The notes: generated by a model from the letters alone, not told the origin. A DNA stretch of 64,000 bases from Ruminococcaceae bacterium UBA3818 (GCA_002369315.1 DFDW01000030.1:141974-205973); one strand, 5' to 3'. Counted from the stretch's first letter, positions 46,504 to 56,052 are shown. A program made the numbers and translations.

Positions 46504-48924
46504 ATGACCGCACAGAAAAGCCTGCACTGGAAAGCGTTTTTGCTGGCGCTGGGAATTTCCACCGCCGTTTTCCTGCCGTTTGTCATCTATAATGGCGGCT
46601 ATTTTATTTTTATCGGCGATTTCAACGCCCAGCAGATTCCCTTTTACAAGCTGGTGCATCAGGCTGTCCGGGAGGGGAATTTCGGATGGAGCTGGACCAC
46701 CGATCTGGGTGCCAATTTCATCGCGTCTTACAGCTTTTACAACCTGACCAGCCCCTTTTTCTGGCTGACCATCCCGTTCCCAACCGATTGGGTGCCATTT
46801 TTAATGGCGCCTCTGCTCATTTTGAAAAACGCCTGTGCGGCACTGACCTCCTACTTTTACCTGGCGCGCTTTGTGCGCCGGCGGGAATTCGCGGTTTTGG
46901 GTTCGCTTTTATATGCCTTTTCCGGCTTCATGTTTTACAACACCTTCTTTAACCATTTCCACGAAGTGGTGGTATTTTTCCCGCTTCTTTTGATTGGCAT
47001 GGAAGAGCTGGTCCGGAACAATCGCCGCGGCTTTTTTGCCGTGGCGGTAGCGCTCAACGCGGTGGTCAATTATTGGTTCTTCATTGGAAGCGCCGTGTTT
47101 TGCGTGCTTTATTTCGCTTTTCGCTGCACGGACCGCAGCTGGGGCGCAAGCTTCAAAAAATTCTGCTGGGTCGCTTTTGAGGCGATTTTGGGCATGGGTC
47201 TTTCCCTGTTTATTTTCCTGCCGGCGGTGTTGGGCATTCTGGGCAATCCCCGCACCACATCGGACAATCTGCTGTCCGGCTGGAATTTCTGGTTGTACTG
47301 GCATGAAGAACGGCTGCCGGCCATCATCGGCAGCTTCCTGTTCCCGCCCCACGTGCCGTCCCGACCGGTGATGTTCCCCAATCACGGGGCCAAATGGTCC
47401 AGCCTTACCGCGTGGCTGCCGCTGTTCGGCGCCTCCGGCATGATGGCCTATCTGCTGATGCCGCAGCGGTCCTGGCTGAAAAAAATGCTTGCCGCCTGCC
47501 TTTTGATCGCGGCGATCCCGGGGCTCAACAGCATTTTTATTTTGTTCAATAATTCCTATTATACCCGCTGGTTTTACGCGCTGATCCTTCTGATGTGCCT
47601 GGCCACCGTGCTCGCGATGGAGCGCAGAGGGATCGATTATCTGCGCGGTGTGAAATGGACGGCGGGCATCACCGTTGGTATGGTGCTGGCAGTGGGCCTC
47701 ACGCCGCTCAAATCGGACGGCGAGTGGAAAATCGGACTTGCTTCTGATATGCCGACCTTTTGGCTGTACGCCGTATTTACCTGCGCCTGCCTGCTGGCTG
47801 CTTACCTTTTGGTCCGGCGCTTTCAAAACACCAGGCAGATGCCGCGGGCGGCTATCGCTGGTGTTTGTATTGTCAGCACGCTGTTCGGGTGGATCTATTT
47901 TACGGATGGAAAAAACGCCCGCAGTTCAGATGAATGGCTCGTCGAAAACGGTATCAAGGGCCAGGATATGGTTTCGTTCCCGGATGACGGCAACTTTGTC
48001 CGCACCGATTTTTATGCCACAATCGAAAATTTGGGCATGTATTGGGACCGGCCTACCATCCAGGCTTTTCATTCGATTGTGCCGGTGTCGCTGATGGAAT
48101 TTTATCCCGAAGTGGGCGTGACCCGGGACGTTTCTTCAAAGCCGGATACCAAGCTGTACGCCCTGCGCAGCCTGCTCTCGGTGCGATGGCTGGTCATCGA
48201 GCAGCGCAATGAGGAGCAAAGCCCGATGCCTGGGTACTCCTATGTGCGCACGGACGGAAACTTTAACCTGTATGAAAATGACAACTTTGTCCCTATGGGG
48301 TTCGCGTTTGACCATTATATCACGAGAGAAATGTTTGATGACACGGCCAAGGATTACCGCTGCCGCCTTTTGATGAAAGGCATTATGCTGGAGGACGATG
48401 CCATTGCCCGGCACAGCGATATCCTCACCAAACTTTCGGACAAAGAGGCGGATACGCTTACGGAAGACGCTTATACAGTCGATTGCGCCAACCGGCGGCG
48501 GGAGGCTTCCTATGAATTTACCACCGACAATCAGGGCTTTACCTCCAAAATTGTGCTGACCAAAGAGAACCTGGTGTTTTTCAGCGTTCCTTATGACGAA
48601 GGATGGAGCGCTACGGTCAATGGGGAACCGGCCCGGATTGAAAAGGTGGACATCGGCTTTATGGCGGTGCGCGCCCCGGCGGGGGACAGCACCATTCGCT
48701 TTACCTATCATACCCCGGGGCTGACGGCGGGCCTTTGGGTCAGTGGCGTGTCGCTGGCTGTCCTAATTGGCTATCTGCTGCTTTCCTACCGGCTGCGCCG
48801 TCGGCGGCCGGCACCGGATATTTCCTATACGGTACTGCAGACCGGAGAGGAAGAACACCAGCTCTCTTTTGACGAATTGTTGAAAAAAGGCCAATCTGAA
48901 GATAATACACAGGAGGAAGAATGA
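46504..48924 (+). CDS. yfhO: YfhO family membrane protein
   Basis: An 806-residue polytopic membrane protein of the GT-C-like YfhO family. About twelve hydrophobic segments fill residues 10-470, with an early extracytoplasmic loop bearing GDFNAQQIPFY, the family's acidic catalytic-type motif. A soluble domain (about 480-740) with FTYHTPG near the end is followed by a last helix. In Bacillus subtilis YfhO works with CsbB to put GlcNAc on lipoteichoic acid; a CsbB-like gene overlaps this one by 4 bp, so the same partnership is likely. The ATG at 46504 has GGAG upstream; an earlier in-frame ATG at 46453 lacks one. Confidence 0.9.
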   Translation: MTAQKSLHWKAFLLALGISTAVFLPFVIYNGGYFIFIGDFNAQQIPFYKLVHQAVREGNFGWSWTTDLGANFIASYSFYNLTSPFFWLTIPFPTDWVPFLMAPLLILKNACAALTSYFYLARFVRRREFAVLGSLLYAFSGFMFYNTFFNHFHEVVVFFPLLLIGMEELVRNNRRGFFAVAVALNAVVNYWFFIGSAVFCVLYFAFRCTDRSWGASFKKFCWVAFEAILGMGLSLFIFLPAVLGILGNPRTTSDNLLSGWNFWLYWHEERLPAIIGSFLFPPHVPSRPVMFPNHGAKWSSLTAWLPLFGASGMMAYLLMPQRSWLKKMLAACLLIAAIPGLNSIFILFNNSYYTRWFYALILLMCLATVLAMERRGIDYLRGVKWTAGITVGMVLAVGLTPLKSDGEWKIGLASDMPTFWLYAVFTCACLLAAYLLVRRFQNTRQMPRAAIAGVCIVSTLFGWIYFTDGKNARSSDEWLVENGIKGQDMVSFPDDGNFVRTDFYATIENLGMYWDRPTIQAFHSIVPVSLMEFYPEVGVTRDVSSKPDTKLYALRSLLSVRWLVIEQRNEEQSPMPGYSYVRTDGNFNLYENDNFVPMGFAFDHYITREMFDDTAKDYRCRLLMKGIMLEDDAIARHSDILTKLSDKEADTLTEDAYTVDCANRRREASYEFTTDNQGFTSKIVLTKENLVFFSVPYDEGWSATVNGEPARIEKVDIGFMAVRAPAGDSTIRFTYHTPGLTAGLWVSGVSLAVLIGYLLLSYRLRRRRPAPDISYTVLQTGEEEHQLSFDELLKKGQSEDNTQEEE

Positions 48925-49889
48925 TCATGGATCGATTGTATCTTGTTGTGCCCTGCTATAACGAAGAGGAGGTCCTGCCCGAAACCGTCCGCCGGCTGAC
49001 CGACAAGCTGCGCCGGATGGAAGAAAAGGGACTGGTATCCGGAGACAGCCGCATCCTTTTGGTAGACGACGGCAGTCGTGACCGCACCTGGGAGCTGATT
49101 TGCGGCTTCCATCAGGAGAATCCGGTGGTATCCGGCTTAAAGTTATCCCGCAATCGGGGGCATCAGAACGCGCTGGTAGCCGGCCTGATGACCGCCAGGG
49201 AACTGTGCGACATTACCATTTCCCTAGATGCGGACCTGCAGGATGATATCGAGGTGCTGGACCAATTTGTGGAAGAGTATCACAAAGGCGCGCAGATCGT
49301 TTACGGTGTGCGCAGTGCTCGGGATACGGATACCGCTTTCAAGCGGTCCACCGCCATGGGATTTTACGGCCTGATGCAAAAAATGGGAGTCGATATTGTC
49401 AGCAACCATGCGGACTACCGCCTTATGAGCAAAAAGGCGCTGGACTGTTTTTCCGGCTACCATGAGGTCAACCTGTTTTTGCGGGGAATCGTCCCGCTGA
49501 TTGGGTTCCCGACGGCGGTGGTCACCTATGAACGCAGCGAACGGTTCGCTGGGGAATCCAAGTATCCGTTAAAAAAGATGCTCTCTTTCGCTTGGGACGG
49601 TATTACCTCGTTCAGCACCAAGCCGCTGTCTCTGATCACCGGGGTTGGAATCGGCGTTGGATTTTTATCCGGGTTGGGACTTCTGGCCGCGCTGATCTGC
49701 CTTTGCTGCGGTATTCCGGTGGCGGGATGGATCTGGGTGCTGGTATCGGTTTGGCTGGCGCTGGGCATTGAGCTGGCAGCGCTGGGATTGGTAGGCGCCT
49801 ATGTGGGCAAAACTTATGCGGAGGTCAAGGCGCGTCCGCGGTATCATATCGAAATGCTGTTGGACAGCGGCAAGGTTTCTGAAGAATAG
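48921..49889 (+). CDS. csbB: CsbB/GtrB-like polyprenyl-phosphate glycosyltransferase (GT2)
   Basis: A 322-residue GT2 enzyme expected to load a sugar from a nucleotide donor onto undecaprenyl phosphate on the cytoplasmic face. The opening LYLVVPCYNEEEVLPETV, LVDDGSRDRTWE, SLDADLQDD (the metal-binding DxD-like site) and FAGESKYPLKKM are typical of the DPM1/GtrB/CsbB group. Two membrane helices follow at about residues 235-260 and 268-295. The first ATG (48921) overlaps the yfhO stop and has AGGAGG four bases before; ATG 48927 is an alternative. It forms a functional pair with yfhO. Confidence 0.9.
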   Translation: MIMDRLYLVVPCYNEEEVLPETVRRLTDKLRRMEEKGLVSGDSRILLVDDGSRDRTWELICGFHQENPVVSGLKLSRNRGHQNALVAGLMTARELCDITISLDADLQDDIEVLDQFVEEYHKGAQIVYGVRSARDTDTAFKRSTAMGFYGLMQKMGVDIVSNHADYRLMSKKALDCFSGYHEVNLFLRGIVPLIGFPTAVVTYERSERFAGESKYPLKKMLSFAWDGITSFSTKPLSLITGVGIGVGFLSGLGLLAALICLCCGIPVAGWIWVLVSVWLALGIELAALGLVGAYVGKTYAEVKARPRYHIEMLLDSGKVSEE

Positions 49890-50025
49890 CTCTCGGACGG
49901 TTCCAAACCAAGGAGGCGCTCGCTTTGCCGGCATTTGGCGAACGCTTTGGCAAAGCTGGCAATAAAAATGGGCAATTTTTAAAAAAAGTTTTGCCAAAAG
50001 CCTTTGATTTTCAGGATTTTTCCCT

Positions 50026-50055
50026 TTTGAAAAATGGACGGACATATCGTATAAT
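50026..50055 (+). promoter_or_regulatory. Promoter of the MATE gene
   Basis: TTGAAA at 50026-50031, an 18-bp spacer and a consensus TATAAT at 50050-50055. The predicted transcript starts near 50062, about 70 nt before the gene. Confidence 0.75.
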
Positions 50056-50072
50056 AAAAAAGTCGAGTAGCT

Positions 50073-50117
50073 AAAAAAGCGTAAATCCAGATGCTGGATT
50101 TACGCTTTTTCTTTTTT
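50073..50117 (+). terminator. Terminator-like hairpin inside the MATE leader
   Basis: A perfect 17-bp stem (arms 50074-50090 and 50094-50110) with a 3-nt loop, ending in CGCTTTTT and followed by CTTTTTT. It lies after the promoter and directly before the AGGAGG site of the MATE gene, so it would stop transcripts before the gene unless prevented. It could also serve as the terminator of the upstream glycosyltransferase gene. Confidence 0.8.
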
Positions 50118-50130
50118 AGGAGGAGATAGG

Positions 50131-51534
50131 ATGGAAAATCAAATGGAGCCAGCTTATTTGGAGCAGGAAAAATTAAGCCGTCTGATGAAAAAATATGCTG
50201 TGCCTTGCATGATCTCACTGTTGGTAGCGGCGCTTTATAACATCGTGGACCAGATTTTTATCGCGAACGCCAGCTATCTGGGCTCTTACGGAAACGCCGC
50301 CAATACCGTGGTGTTCCCGCTGACGGTGATCGCCCTGGCCATCGCCGTTATGATCGGTGACGGCTGCTGCGCTTTTGTCAGCCTCAGCCTGGGCCGAAAA
50401 AAGCCGGAAGATGCCCATCGCAGCATTGGAAATGCGGTTGTGCTGTCGGTGGCGGGAGGAATCGTGCTGTGTGCCGTTTATCTGCTTTTTTCGGATCAGA
50501 TTTTGTATTTTTTCGGCGGTACGGTAAACGAAGAGACCTTTCGCTATTCGAAAGAATATTTTTTCTATATTTCCCTGGGTATTCCCTTTTATATGTTTGG
50601 TCAGGCCATGAATCCGGTCATTCGTTCTGATGGAAGCCCCGGCTTTGCCATGGCTTCTACGCTGGCAGGCGCGGTGGTCAATATGATCCTTGACCCGGTG
50701 TTTATCTTCGTCTTTCGCTGGGGAATGATGGGTGCGGCGGTGGCCACCGTTGCCGGACAGGTGCTGACTGCGATCCTCGCTGTTTGGTACCTATGCCACA
50801 CCAAAGCGGTAAAACTGACAAAAGAGAGTTTTCTGCTCCGAAAACAGATCATTAGCCGATCGCTTTCGCTGGGCATCTGCAGCTTTTTATCCCAGATTTC
50901 TCTGGTGGCAGCGATGGCGGCGATTAATAATATGATTCGGAAATACGGCGCCTTGGACCCGATTTTCGGTCAGGAACAGTACGCCCAGATCCCCATGGCG
51001 GTGGTTGGAATTGTTATGAAATTCTTCCAAATCGTAATTTCCATTGTCGTAGGCATGGCGGCCGGATGTATTCCGATCGTAGGATTCAATATGGGGGCCG
51101 AGCGCCGTGATCGCGTAAAAAAGCTTTTTGTGATGCTGTTGGGTGCGGAAACGCTCGTGGGTATTGTTTCTTTGATCATTGTGGAAGGACTTCCCAGACA
51201 GCTGATCGCGATTTTCGGCGCTGCCGGTGAAAGTGTTTATTACACGGAATTCGCTGTGCGGGCATTTCGGGTTTATCTGTGCATGATTGTTTTAGCCTGC
51301 ATCAATAAAGCAGCGTTCATTTTCCTGCAGGCAATGGGAAAAGCCTTTGCCTCGACGGTGCTGTCCATGATTCGGGAAGTTGTATTCGGCGTAGGATTGG
51401 CGCTTCTGCTTCCGCTCTTTTTTGGACTGGATGGCGTGCTGTACTCGATGCCGGCAGCAGATATCCTGACTTTTCTCGCGTCGGCGGTTGTGATTGGTTC
51501 CACCTGGCACTTTTTAAGCAGAAACGATATTTAA
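50131..51534 (+). CDS. MATE family efflux transporter
   Basis: A 467-residue membrane protein of the multidrug and toxin extrusion family, an Na+ or H+ antiporter. It has twelve predicted helices in two related halves; landmarks are YNIVDQIFIANASY in the first, IRSDGSPGFAMASTLAGAVVN in loop regions and GMAAGCIPIVGFNMGAERRDRVKK at the start of the second. AGGAGG lies 7 bases before the ATG at 50131. The terminator-like hairpin in the leader suggests expression may be controlled by attenuation. The substrate is unknown. Confidence 0.93.
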   Translation: MENQMEPAYLEQEKLSRLMKKYAVPCMISLLVAALYNIVDQIFIANASYLGSYGNAANTVVFPLTVIALAIAVMIGDGCCAFVSLSLGRKKPEDAHRSIGNAVVLSVAGGIVLCAVYLLFSDQILYFFGGTVNEETFRYSKEYFFYISLGIPFYMFGQAMNPVIRSDGSPGFAMASTLAGAVVNMILDPVFIFVFRWGMMGAAVATVAGQVLTAILAVWYLCHTKAVKLTKESFLLRKQIISRSLSLGICSFLSQISLVAAMAAINNMIRKYGALDPIFGQEQYAQIPMAVVGIVMKFFQIVISIVVGMAAGCIPIVGFNMGAERRDRVKKLFVMLLGAETLVGIVSLIIVEGLPRQLIAIFGAAGESVYYTEFAVRAFRVYLCMIVLACINKAAFIFLQAMGKAFASTVLSMIREVVFGVGLALLLPLFFGLDGVLYSMPAADILTFLASAVVIGSTWHFLSRNDI

Positions 51535-51656
51535 AAGGAGAAAAGACGTTCTCTGCAAAAAAAGAAAGAACGATGACCGGGCAACTCATAAAAGGAATCC
51601 TCCGTATGGCTTTAGCCATACGGAGGATTCCTTTTATCCATTGTGATGGTTGTCCA

Positions 51657-52748
51657 TTATAGTCCCAACCCTTTACTGATATTGACGACAAAGTCCTGCA
51701 CGTTGGTGACGATCGTTTTTACGCCGAGACTTCCCCGGTCGCGCAGCTTGTTCACCGAAAATTCCGAAATATCCACGCTGTAAAAATACACGGGGCGGAC
51801 CGTCCCGTCTGCCAGCACACGGTAAGAGGGCGTCATATTTCCGGTGGCAATGGAATGGAGCGTTGTCGCCATACAGATAACGGTAGTGGATTTTTTTACA
51901 CATTCCCGCATGGCGTTTTGCCCTTCGTAAACGTCGCCATACACCTCTGGCAGAGGCCCGTCATCCCGGATAGAGCCCACCAGAACAAAGGGAACCTGTT
52001 TTTGTACGCAGCTATAAATAATGCCGTCGCGGATCCCCTCTTTTTCGATAAAAGCAGGGATAGAACCATCCATCCGGACCCGGTTGATGGTGTCGATATG
52101 GTTGTAATGGCCGTTGGGCTGGGATTTCTGAGTATAGATGTCCTGACCGAGGGCAGTTTTGCGGTATCCGGCCTCCAAATCATGGGTGGCCAGGGCATTG
52201 CCCGCTAACAGGGCATTGACGTAGCCATTCTGCACCAGCTTGGAAAATGCGGCGCGGGAATCGTGGTCAAAGGCGCAGGCAGGACCTAACACCCAGGTGA
52301 TATAGCCGTGCTCTTTTTCATGGCGCAGCAGTTCGTATAAGGAATCGTAGTCTCGGGAATAAGCGGTTTCGCGGGAACGCCCCTGCCGGAAAGCGAACGC
52401 TTCCGCCGGTCCGCCCTCTTCGGCGGCAAACCCGTTTGGATAGACGAAAATCCCTTGAGAGGCATCCTCTGTCCGGCCGACAACGACCAGGTCTCCCTGC
52501 TTGAGCCGGCGGAATTCCCGAATGCTGATTTCGCCGTTTTCATAGACGGCGACACAGTCCATGCGGCTTTCTTTCGCCAGCAGCCACCGACCGCCGATTT
52601 TAAAATATTCCGGGAAAATGGTGGTCGCGTGATACTGTTCCGGTGCGACCTTATCCTTGGGAGAAGGCACCAGCAGCGCATCCGGCGCCTGGGAAAAGCG
52701 GGGTGCGGAAAAATCAGGTGAGGTGAAATGGGGAAGGGAGAAAGACAT
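51657..52748 (-). CDS. TIGR00300/LOR-SDH-domain family protein (ornithine cyclodeaminase-like)
   Basis: A 363-residue cytosolic protein resembling the TIGR00300 family, which includes the archaeal-type ornithine cyclodeaminase and the C-terminal part of cyanobacterial ArgZ/AgrE. Supporting motifs are YVNALLAGNALATHDLEAGY followed by TALGQD and GHYNHIDTINRVR, and a nucleotide-binding stretch near PFVLVGSIRDDGPLP. If the match holds it would convert ornithine to proline and ammonia using NAD. The family name comes from memory and the activity is unproven for this branch. GGAGGTA precedes the ATG at 52748, and a promoter lies just upstream. Confidence 0.75.
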   Translation of the reverse strand: MSFSLPHFTSPDFSAPRFSQAPDALLVPSPKDKVAPEQYHATTIFPEYFKIGGRWLLAKESRMDCVAVYENGEISIREFRRLKQGDLVVVGRTEDASQGIFVYPNGFAAEEGGPAEAFAFRQGRSRETAYSRDYDSLYELLRHEKEHGYITWVLGPACAFDHDSRAAFSKLVQNGYVNALLAGNALATHDLEAGYRKTALGQDIYTQKSQPNGHYNHIDTINRVRMDGSIPAFIEKEGIRDGIIYSCVQKQVPFVLVGSIRDDGPLPEVYGDVYEGQNAMRECVKKSTTVICMATTLHSIATGNMTPSYRVLADGTVRPVYFYSVDISEFSVNKLRDRGSLGVKTIVTNVQDFVVNISKGLGL

Positions 52749-52781
52749 GACAACTACCTCCGATTCATGGTATTTGTATTT

Positions 52782-52810
52782 ATTCTACCATGGAGACAAA
52801 GCGGATACAA
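52782..52810 (-). promoter_or_regulatory. Promoter of the TIGR00300-like gene
   Basis: On the minus strand TTGTAT (52805-52810) and TAGAAT (52782-52787) are 17 bp apart, about 35 bp before the start codon. Confidence 0.65.
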
Positions 52811-53019
52811 TGAAAAGGCGGTCATATTTTGACAGTTTATATAAGAAAAGAGACAAAGGCGCTTTGTTTTTGGGAAAAAGGGAATTTTTGTTTTCGGATG
52901 GTGGAAATCAGCCCCAAAGTGTGATATGCTGGAACAGCTGCCAAAACGGGGCTGCCCGGCTTTTGACTTTTGGCCAGCTACGGGCGGGCCTTACCAATAA
53001 AAGGAGTGTTTCATTTCAC

Positions 53020-53595
53020 ATGAGGGAAGATCATCGTCCCGTCCACGCCAAAATCCCGGGGATGGGCCAGAGAAGCATAAAAACCGCTCTGGCGGCCACG
53101 CTTGTGGCGCTTATCTATGTGTTTGCCGGGCGCAATCCCACTTTCGCCTGCATTGGGGCGATTTTTGGAATGGGAAGCGATATGGATAATTCCTGGCTCA
53201 ATGGCGGAAACCGCCTGATCGGTACCGTCATCGGCGGATTTTTGGGCATCGGCTTGTTTTGGCTCGAGCATCAGCTGTTTCCGGCCGGAAACTATTTCTT
53301 TCGGCTGCCGATTCTTTTTCTGGGAATCATGATTTTGGTGGTGGTTTCGGTGCAGTTCCGTTGGCCTGGTGCGGTGCAGCCCGGCGGCGTGGTGCTGTGT
53401 ATTATCCTGTTTAACACCCCCGCCCATCACATTGCATACGCTTTGGATCGAATGCTTGATACGGGAATCGGCGTAGTGGCGGCACTGGCTGTCAATCTGA
53501 TTCTGCCCCGCCAAAGGCTGGATCGCTGGCTTCATCTGGAGCAAAAAACACAGAAAGAAGAGCAGGACTGCGCGGATCAGGCGCAGCTGTCCTAG
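53020..53595 (+). CDS. Aromatic acid exporter-like (FUSC) membrane protein
   Basis: A 191-residue membrane protein of the FUSC/aromatic acid exporter group. IPGMGQRSIKTALAATLVALIY is the family's characteristic first helix (shown here over positions 12-33), followed by three or four more hydrophobic segments and a charged tail. It lacks the C-terminal cytosolic domain of the longer (~330 residue) members. The ATG at 53020 has AAAGGAG at a rather long distance (13 bases); no closer start codon is in frame. The upstream frame to 52657 is open but overlaps the divergent gene. The substrate is unknown. Confidence 0.75.
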   Translation: MREDHRPVHAKIPGMGQRSIKTALAATLVALIYVFAGRNPTFACIGAIFGMGSDMDNSWLNGGNRLIGTVIGGFLGIGLFWLEHQLFPAGNYFFRLPILFLGIMILVVVSVQFRWPGAVQPGGVVLCIILFNTPAHHIAYALDRMLDTGIGVVAALAVNLILPRQRLDRWLHLEQKTQKEEQDCADQAQLS

Positions 53596-53664
53596 GTGCA
53601 GGCGTGTTCCTGCCAAAAGAAAAGGGTCTTTCCCATTGGGGAATGCCAGATGGGGAAGTTTTCC

Positions 53665-53712
53665 AATAAAAAATGGTGCAACACTCAAAACGGTGTTCCA
53701 CCATTTTTTATT
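53665..53712. terminator. Bidirectional terminator
   Basis: Arms AATAAAAAATGGTG and CACCATTTTTTATT pair perfectly, with an inner ACAC/GTGT stem. It marks the edge between the GC-richer backbone and the AT-rich gene that follows. Confidence 0.9.
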
Positions 53713-53785
53713 GCTTTTCGGAAACTGTCAATACAGTTTCCCTGCTTGTTACAGTATGGGACAAACTTTAAATCTACTACCGTAA

Positions 53786-54814
53786 TTATGTAATTACACC
53801 GCTTTCTAAAATAGAAAATGTTTTATTTTCGCAATTGATTTCAGCAAGTGCACCGTAAGGCAATACAAACATAGGTGATGAATGACCAAAATTCAGTCCA
53901 TATACTATGGGCATTGAACAGGAATACTTACCGAAAACTATTTGCCGAATGACTTGCGATCTCCTCGAAAAAGAACAATCCTCATTAACCTTGCCGATAA
54001 TGATTCCGTTTAGTTTCTGTAAAATACCTTTTTGCCCCAAATAATCAAAGAAAACGCTCACAGCCTTTTCATTAAAAAATTCGGGAATATCTTCAATAAA
54101 CAGGATTGCCCCATTATAATCTTCTGCCGTAGGCTCAATACAAGTTCCCTCAAGCTCCATAATCCCTGTATGACCGCCGATCAATCGCCCTGTTACAACG
54201 CCTTCGCCATGAATTATTTGGTAACCACTGTTTGGATAATAAGCCCTCTTCTTTTTAATATTAATATAATCGGATGGCTCAAAAGTCCAATCAGACGAGG
54301 GATCTATTTGACCGATAGGTAACGCATCAAACAATGTTTTAATAAACGATCTTTTACTGTATTCATGCCACCCGGACTGATCCGCTATCGGATGAAGCAG
54401 ATTATCACCATAAAAGGACGAAAGACCGCATTTATAACACATCAAATGAATATTCATAACATCTGAATATCCGATAAAAATTTTAGGGTTATTTGAAATA
54501 CTTTTGGGGTCTATGTATGGAATGATTTTTATACTATCATTACCCCCGACATTAGCAATAATCGCATTAATATCGTTATTTTCAAATGCCCACATTATGT
54601 CTTCTGCACGAGCTTCAGGATTTTCGGATAAATAATCAGAGCCTCTCAATGAGTTTGGTGCCGCCACTACCTGAAGACCTAATTCCTGCAAACGCAAAAC
54701 GCCCAAATCATATTTCCATTTTGTTTCAATATCTCCTGCCCAGCCGTTACAGGGACTTACTGCTGCAATTTTATCACCCTTTACCAATCGCTTTGGTTTG
54801 ATTAGCGGTTTCAT
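53786..54814 (-). CDS. S66 family LD-carboxypeptidase / MccF-like peptidase
   Basis: A 342-residue serine carboxypeptidase of the S66 family, which cuts the L-D bond of peptidoglycan tetrapeptides or, in MccF, inactivates microcin C-like antibiotics. The nucleophile Ser lies in FIGYSDVMN, the Glu in FIEDIPEF and the His in NFGHSSP, the expected triad order. VGGNDS is the family's substrate loop. There is no signal peptide, which suits the MccF-like cytosolic type. Base composition is clearly more AT-rich than the neighbours, with many AAA/ATT codons, pointing to horizontal gain. Confidence 0.88.
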   Translation of the reverse strand: MKPLIKPKRLVKGDKIAAVSPCNGWAGDIETKWKYDLGVLRLQELGLQVVAAPNSLRGSDYLSENPEARAEDIMWAFENNDINAIIANVGGNDSIKIIPYIDPKSISNNPKIFIGYSDVMNIHLMCYKCGLSSFYGDNLLHPIADQSGWHEYSKRSFIKTLFDALPIGQIDPSSDWTFEPSDYINIKKKRAYYPNSGYQIIHGEGVVTGRLIGGHTGIMELEGTCIEPTAEDYNGAILFIEDIPEFFNEKAVSVFFDYLGQKGILQKLNGIIIGKVNEDCSFSRRSQVIRQIVFGKYSCSMPIVYGLNFGHSSPMFVLPYGALAEINCENKTFSILESGVIT

Positions 54815-54924
54815 TATTTTTACCCCCTATAAAAAAAGGGCAGCCATAACTTGTATTATACGGATACAAATTACTTCCTTATATGGCGTTAGCATTTGGG
54901 AAAGACCCTTTTTGTATCGGCAGT

Positions 54925-55845
54925 TTATTTGGCTTGTACTTCGCCTAAAGTTTTTTTATAAGGCTTATAGACGTAGCCGTCCTCATCACTGTACAAATCT
55001 TCCAGATTGCCCTCGTAGGTAAGCCCATCACCTACCGAACCGTTGACGCCGCAGATTTTCGCGGCGAATTTGGCGCCGAAGTCCATGGCCTCCCGCACCC
55101 GCTCGCTGCCGGTTTTTTTAGAATCGGTATAGGCAACGGAAAAAGAACAGGTGAAGGAATCGCCGGCGCCCATCGTGTCAACAACAGTGGCCGGCGCGGC
55201 CTTTCCGACATAGAACTGCTCGCCGTCAAATACGATTTGCCCCTCGGCGCCGCGGGTCCCCACAACGATTTTCGGCCCGTAACTGTGTATCCGCCGCAGA
55301 AGCGCATGAATCTGCTCCTCGCCGCCCTGTTGATTGCAGGAGAGGAAACAGTAATCCACATGGGGGCAGTATTCTTTGAGGATATCCTCGGTGAATTCCT
55401 CCGAAAAATCGTAGGCAAAGGGAATGCCCAAATCATTGATTTTCTGGATCTCGGTTACATCCAGGTTGGAGTAGCAGTCGGAAATGACCAAATCAAAACC
55501 TTTGATATATGCCAGATCTTCTTGGTCCAACACAATAGGAGTCATGGCGTTTACACCTTTGCGGGTACCATGAAAGGTACGGTTGCCGTCCACCAGTGTG
55601 GTCATGGCGTAGCTGCATTGTCCGTGCAGTACCTTACAGCGCGCGAGGTCTACGCCGTTTTTTTCCAGCACCCATTTCAGGTGCTTGCCGCGCACATCAT
55701 CGGAAAAATACCCTAAATAAGCGGAATCTGCCCCTGCCCATTTGGCGTAAATTGCCGTGTTGAGCTGGTTGCCGCCGGGATACATGGTCTTGACAAAATC
55801 ATATACATCCATGGTATTGAAGCCGATGGAAATAGAACGAATCAT
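54925..55845 (-). CDS. PfkB family sugar kinase, fructoselysine 6-kinase-like
   Basis: A 306-residue ribokinase-fold kinase. YPGGNQLNTAIYAKWAGAD is the substrate-binding opening, and VDTMGAGDSFT carries the catalytic Asp and anion hole. Length and the start MIRSISIGFNTMDVY resemble FrlD, which phosphorylates fructoselysine, but no deglycase (frlB) or transporter is adjacent, so the sugar is uncertain. I use the ATG at 55845 with AAAGGCGG upstream; the open frame to 56208 includes non-coding leader. Composition matches the backbone, unlike the previous gene. Confidence 0.82.
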   Translation of the reverse strand: MIRSISIGFNTMDVYDFVKTMYPGGNQLNTAIYAKWAGADSAYLGYFSDDVRGKHLKWVLEKNGVDLARCKVLHGQCSYAMTTLVDGNRTFHGTRKGVNAMTPIVLDQEDLAYIKGFDLVISDCYSNLDVTEIQKINDLGIPFAYDFSEEFTEDILKEYCPHVDYCFLSCNQQGGEEQIHALLRRIHSYGPKIVVGTRGAEGQIVFDGEQFYVGKAAPATVVDTMGAGDSFTCSFSVAYTDSKKTGSERVREAMDFGAKFAAKICGVNGSVGDGLTYEGNLEDLYSDEDGYVYKPYKKTLGEVQAK

Positions 55846-56052
55846 GAAAAAACCGCCTTTCTTTCCAATTTTCGATTTCCAAATTATCATAGCATGAATA
55901 CGGCGGCAAAGGCAATCGAAAATCAAAAGAAATCCGCCTTTTTGTACCAATTTGGGGGAAATGTCAAAAGGTACCAACAAGTCCTTGTGAAGGATAGCAA
56001 AGCCGGGAGTGGCCAATCCGGGGCAGGAGGAATCCGCGCGGCGGCAGAATGA

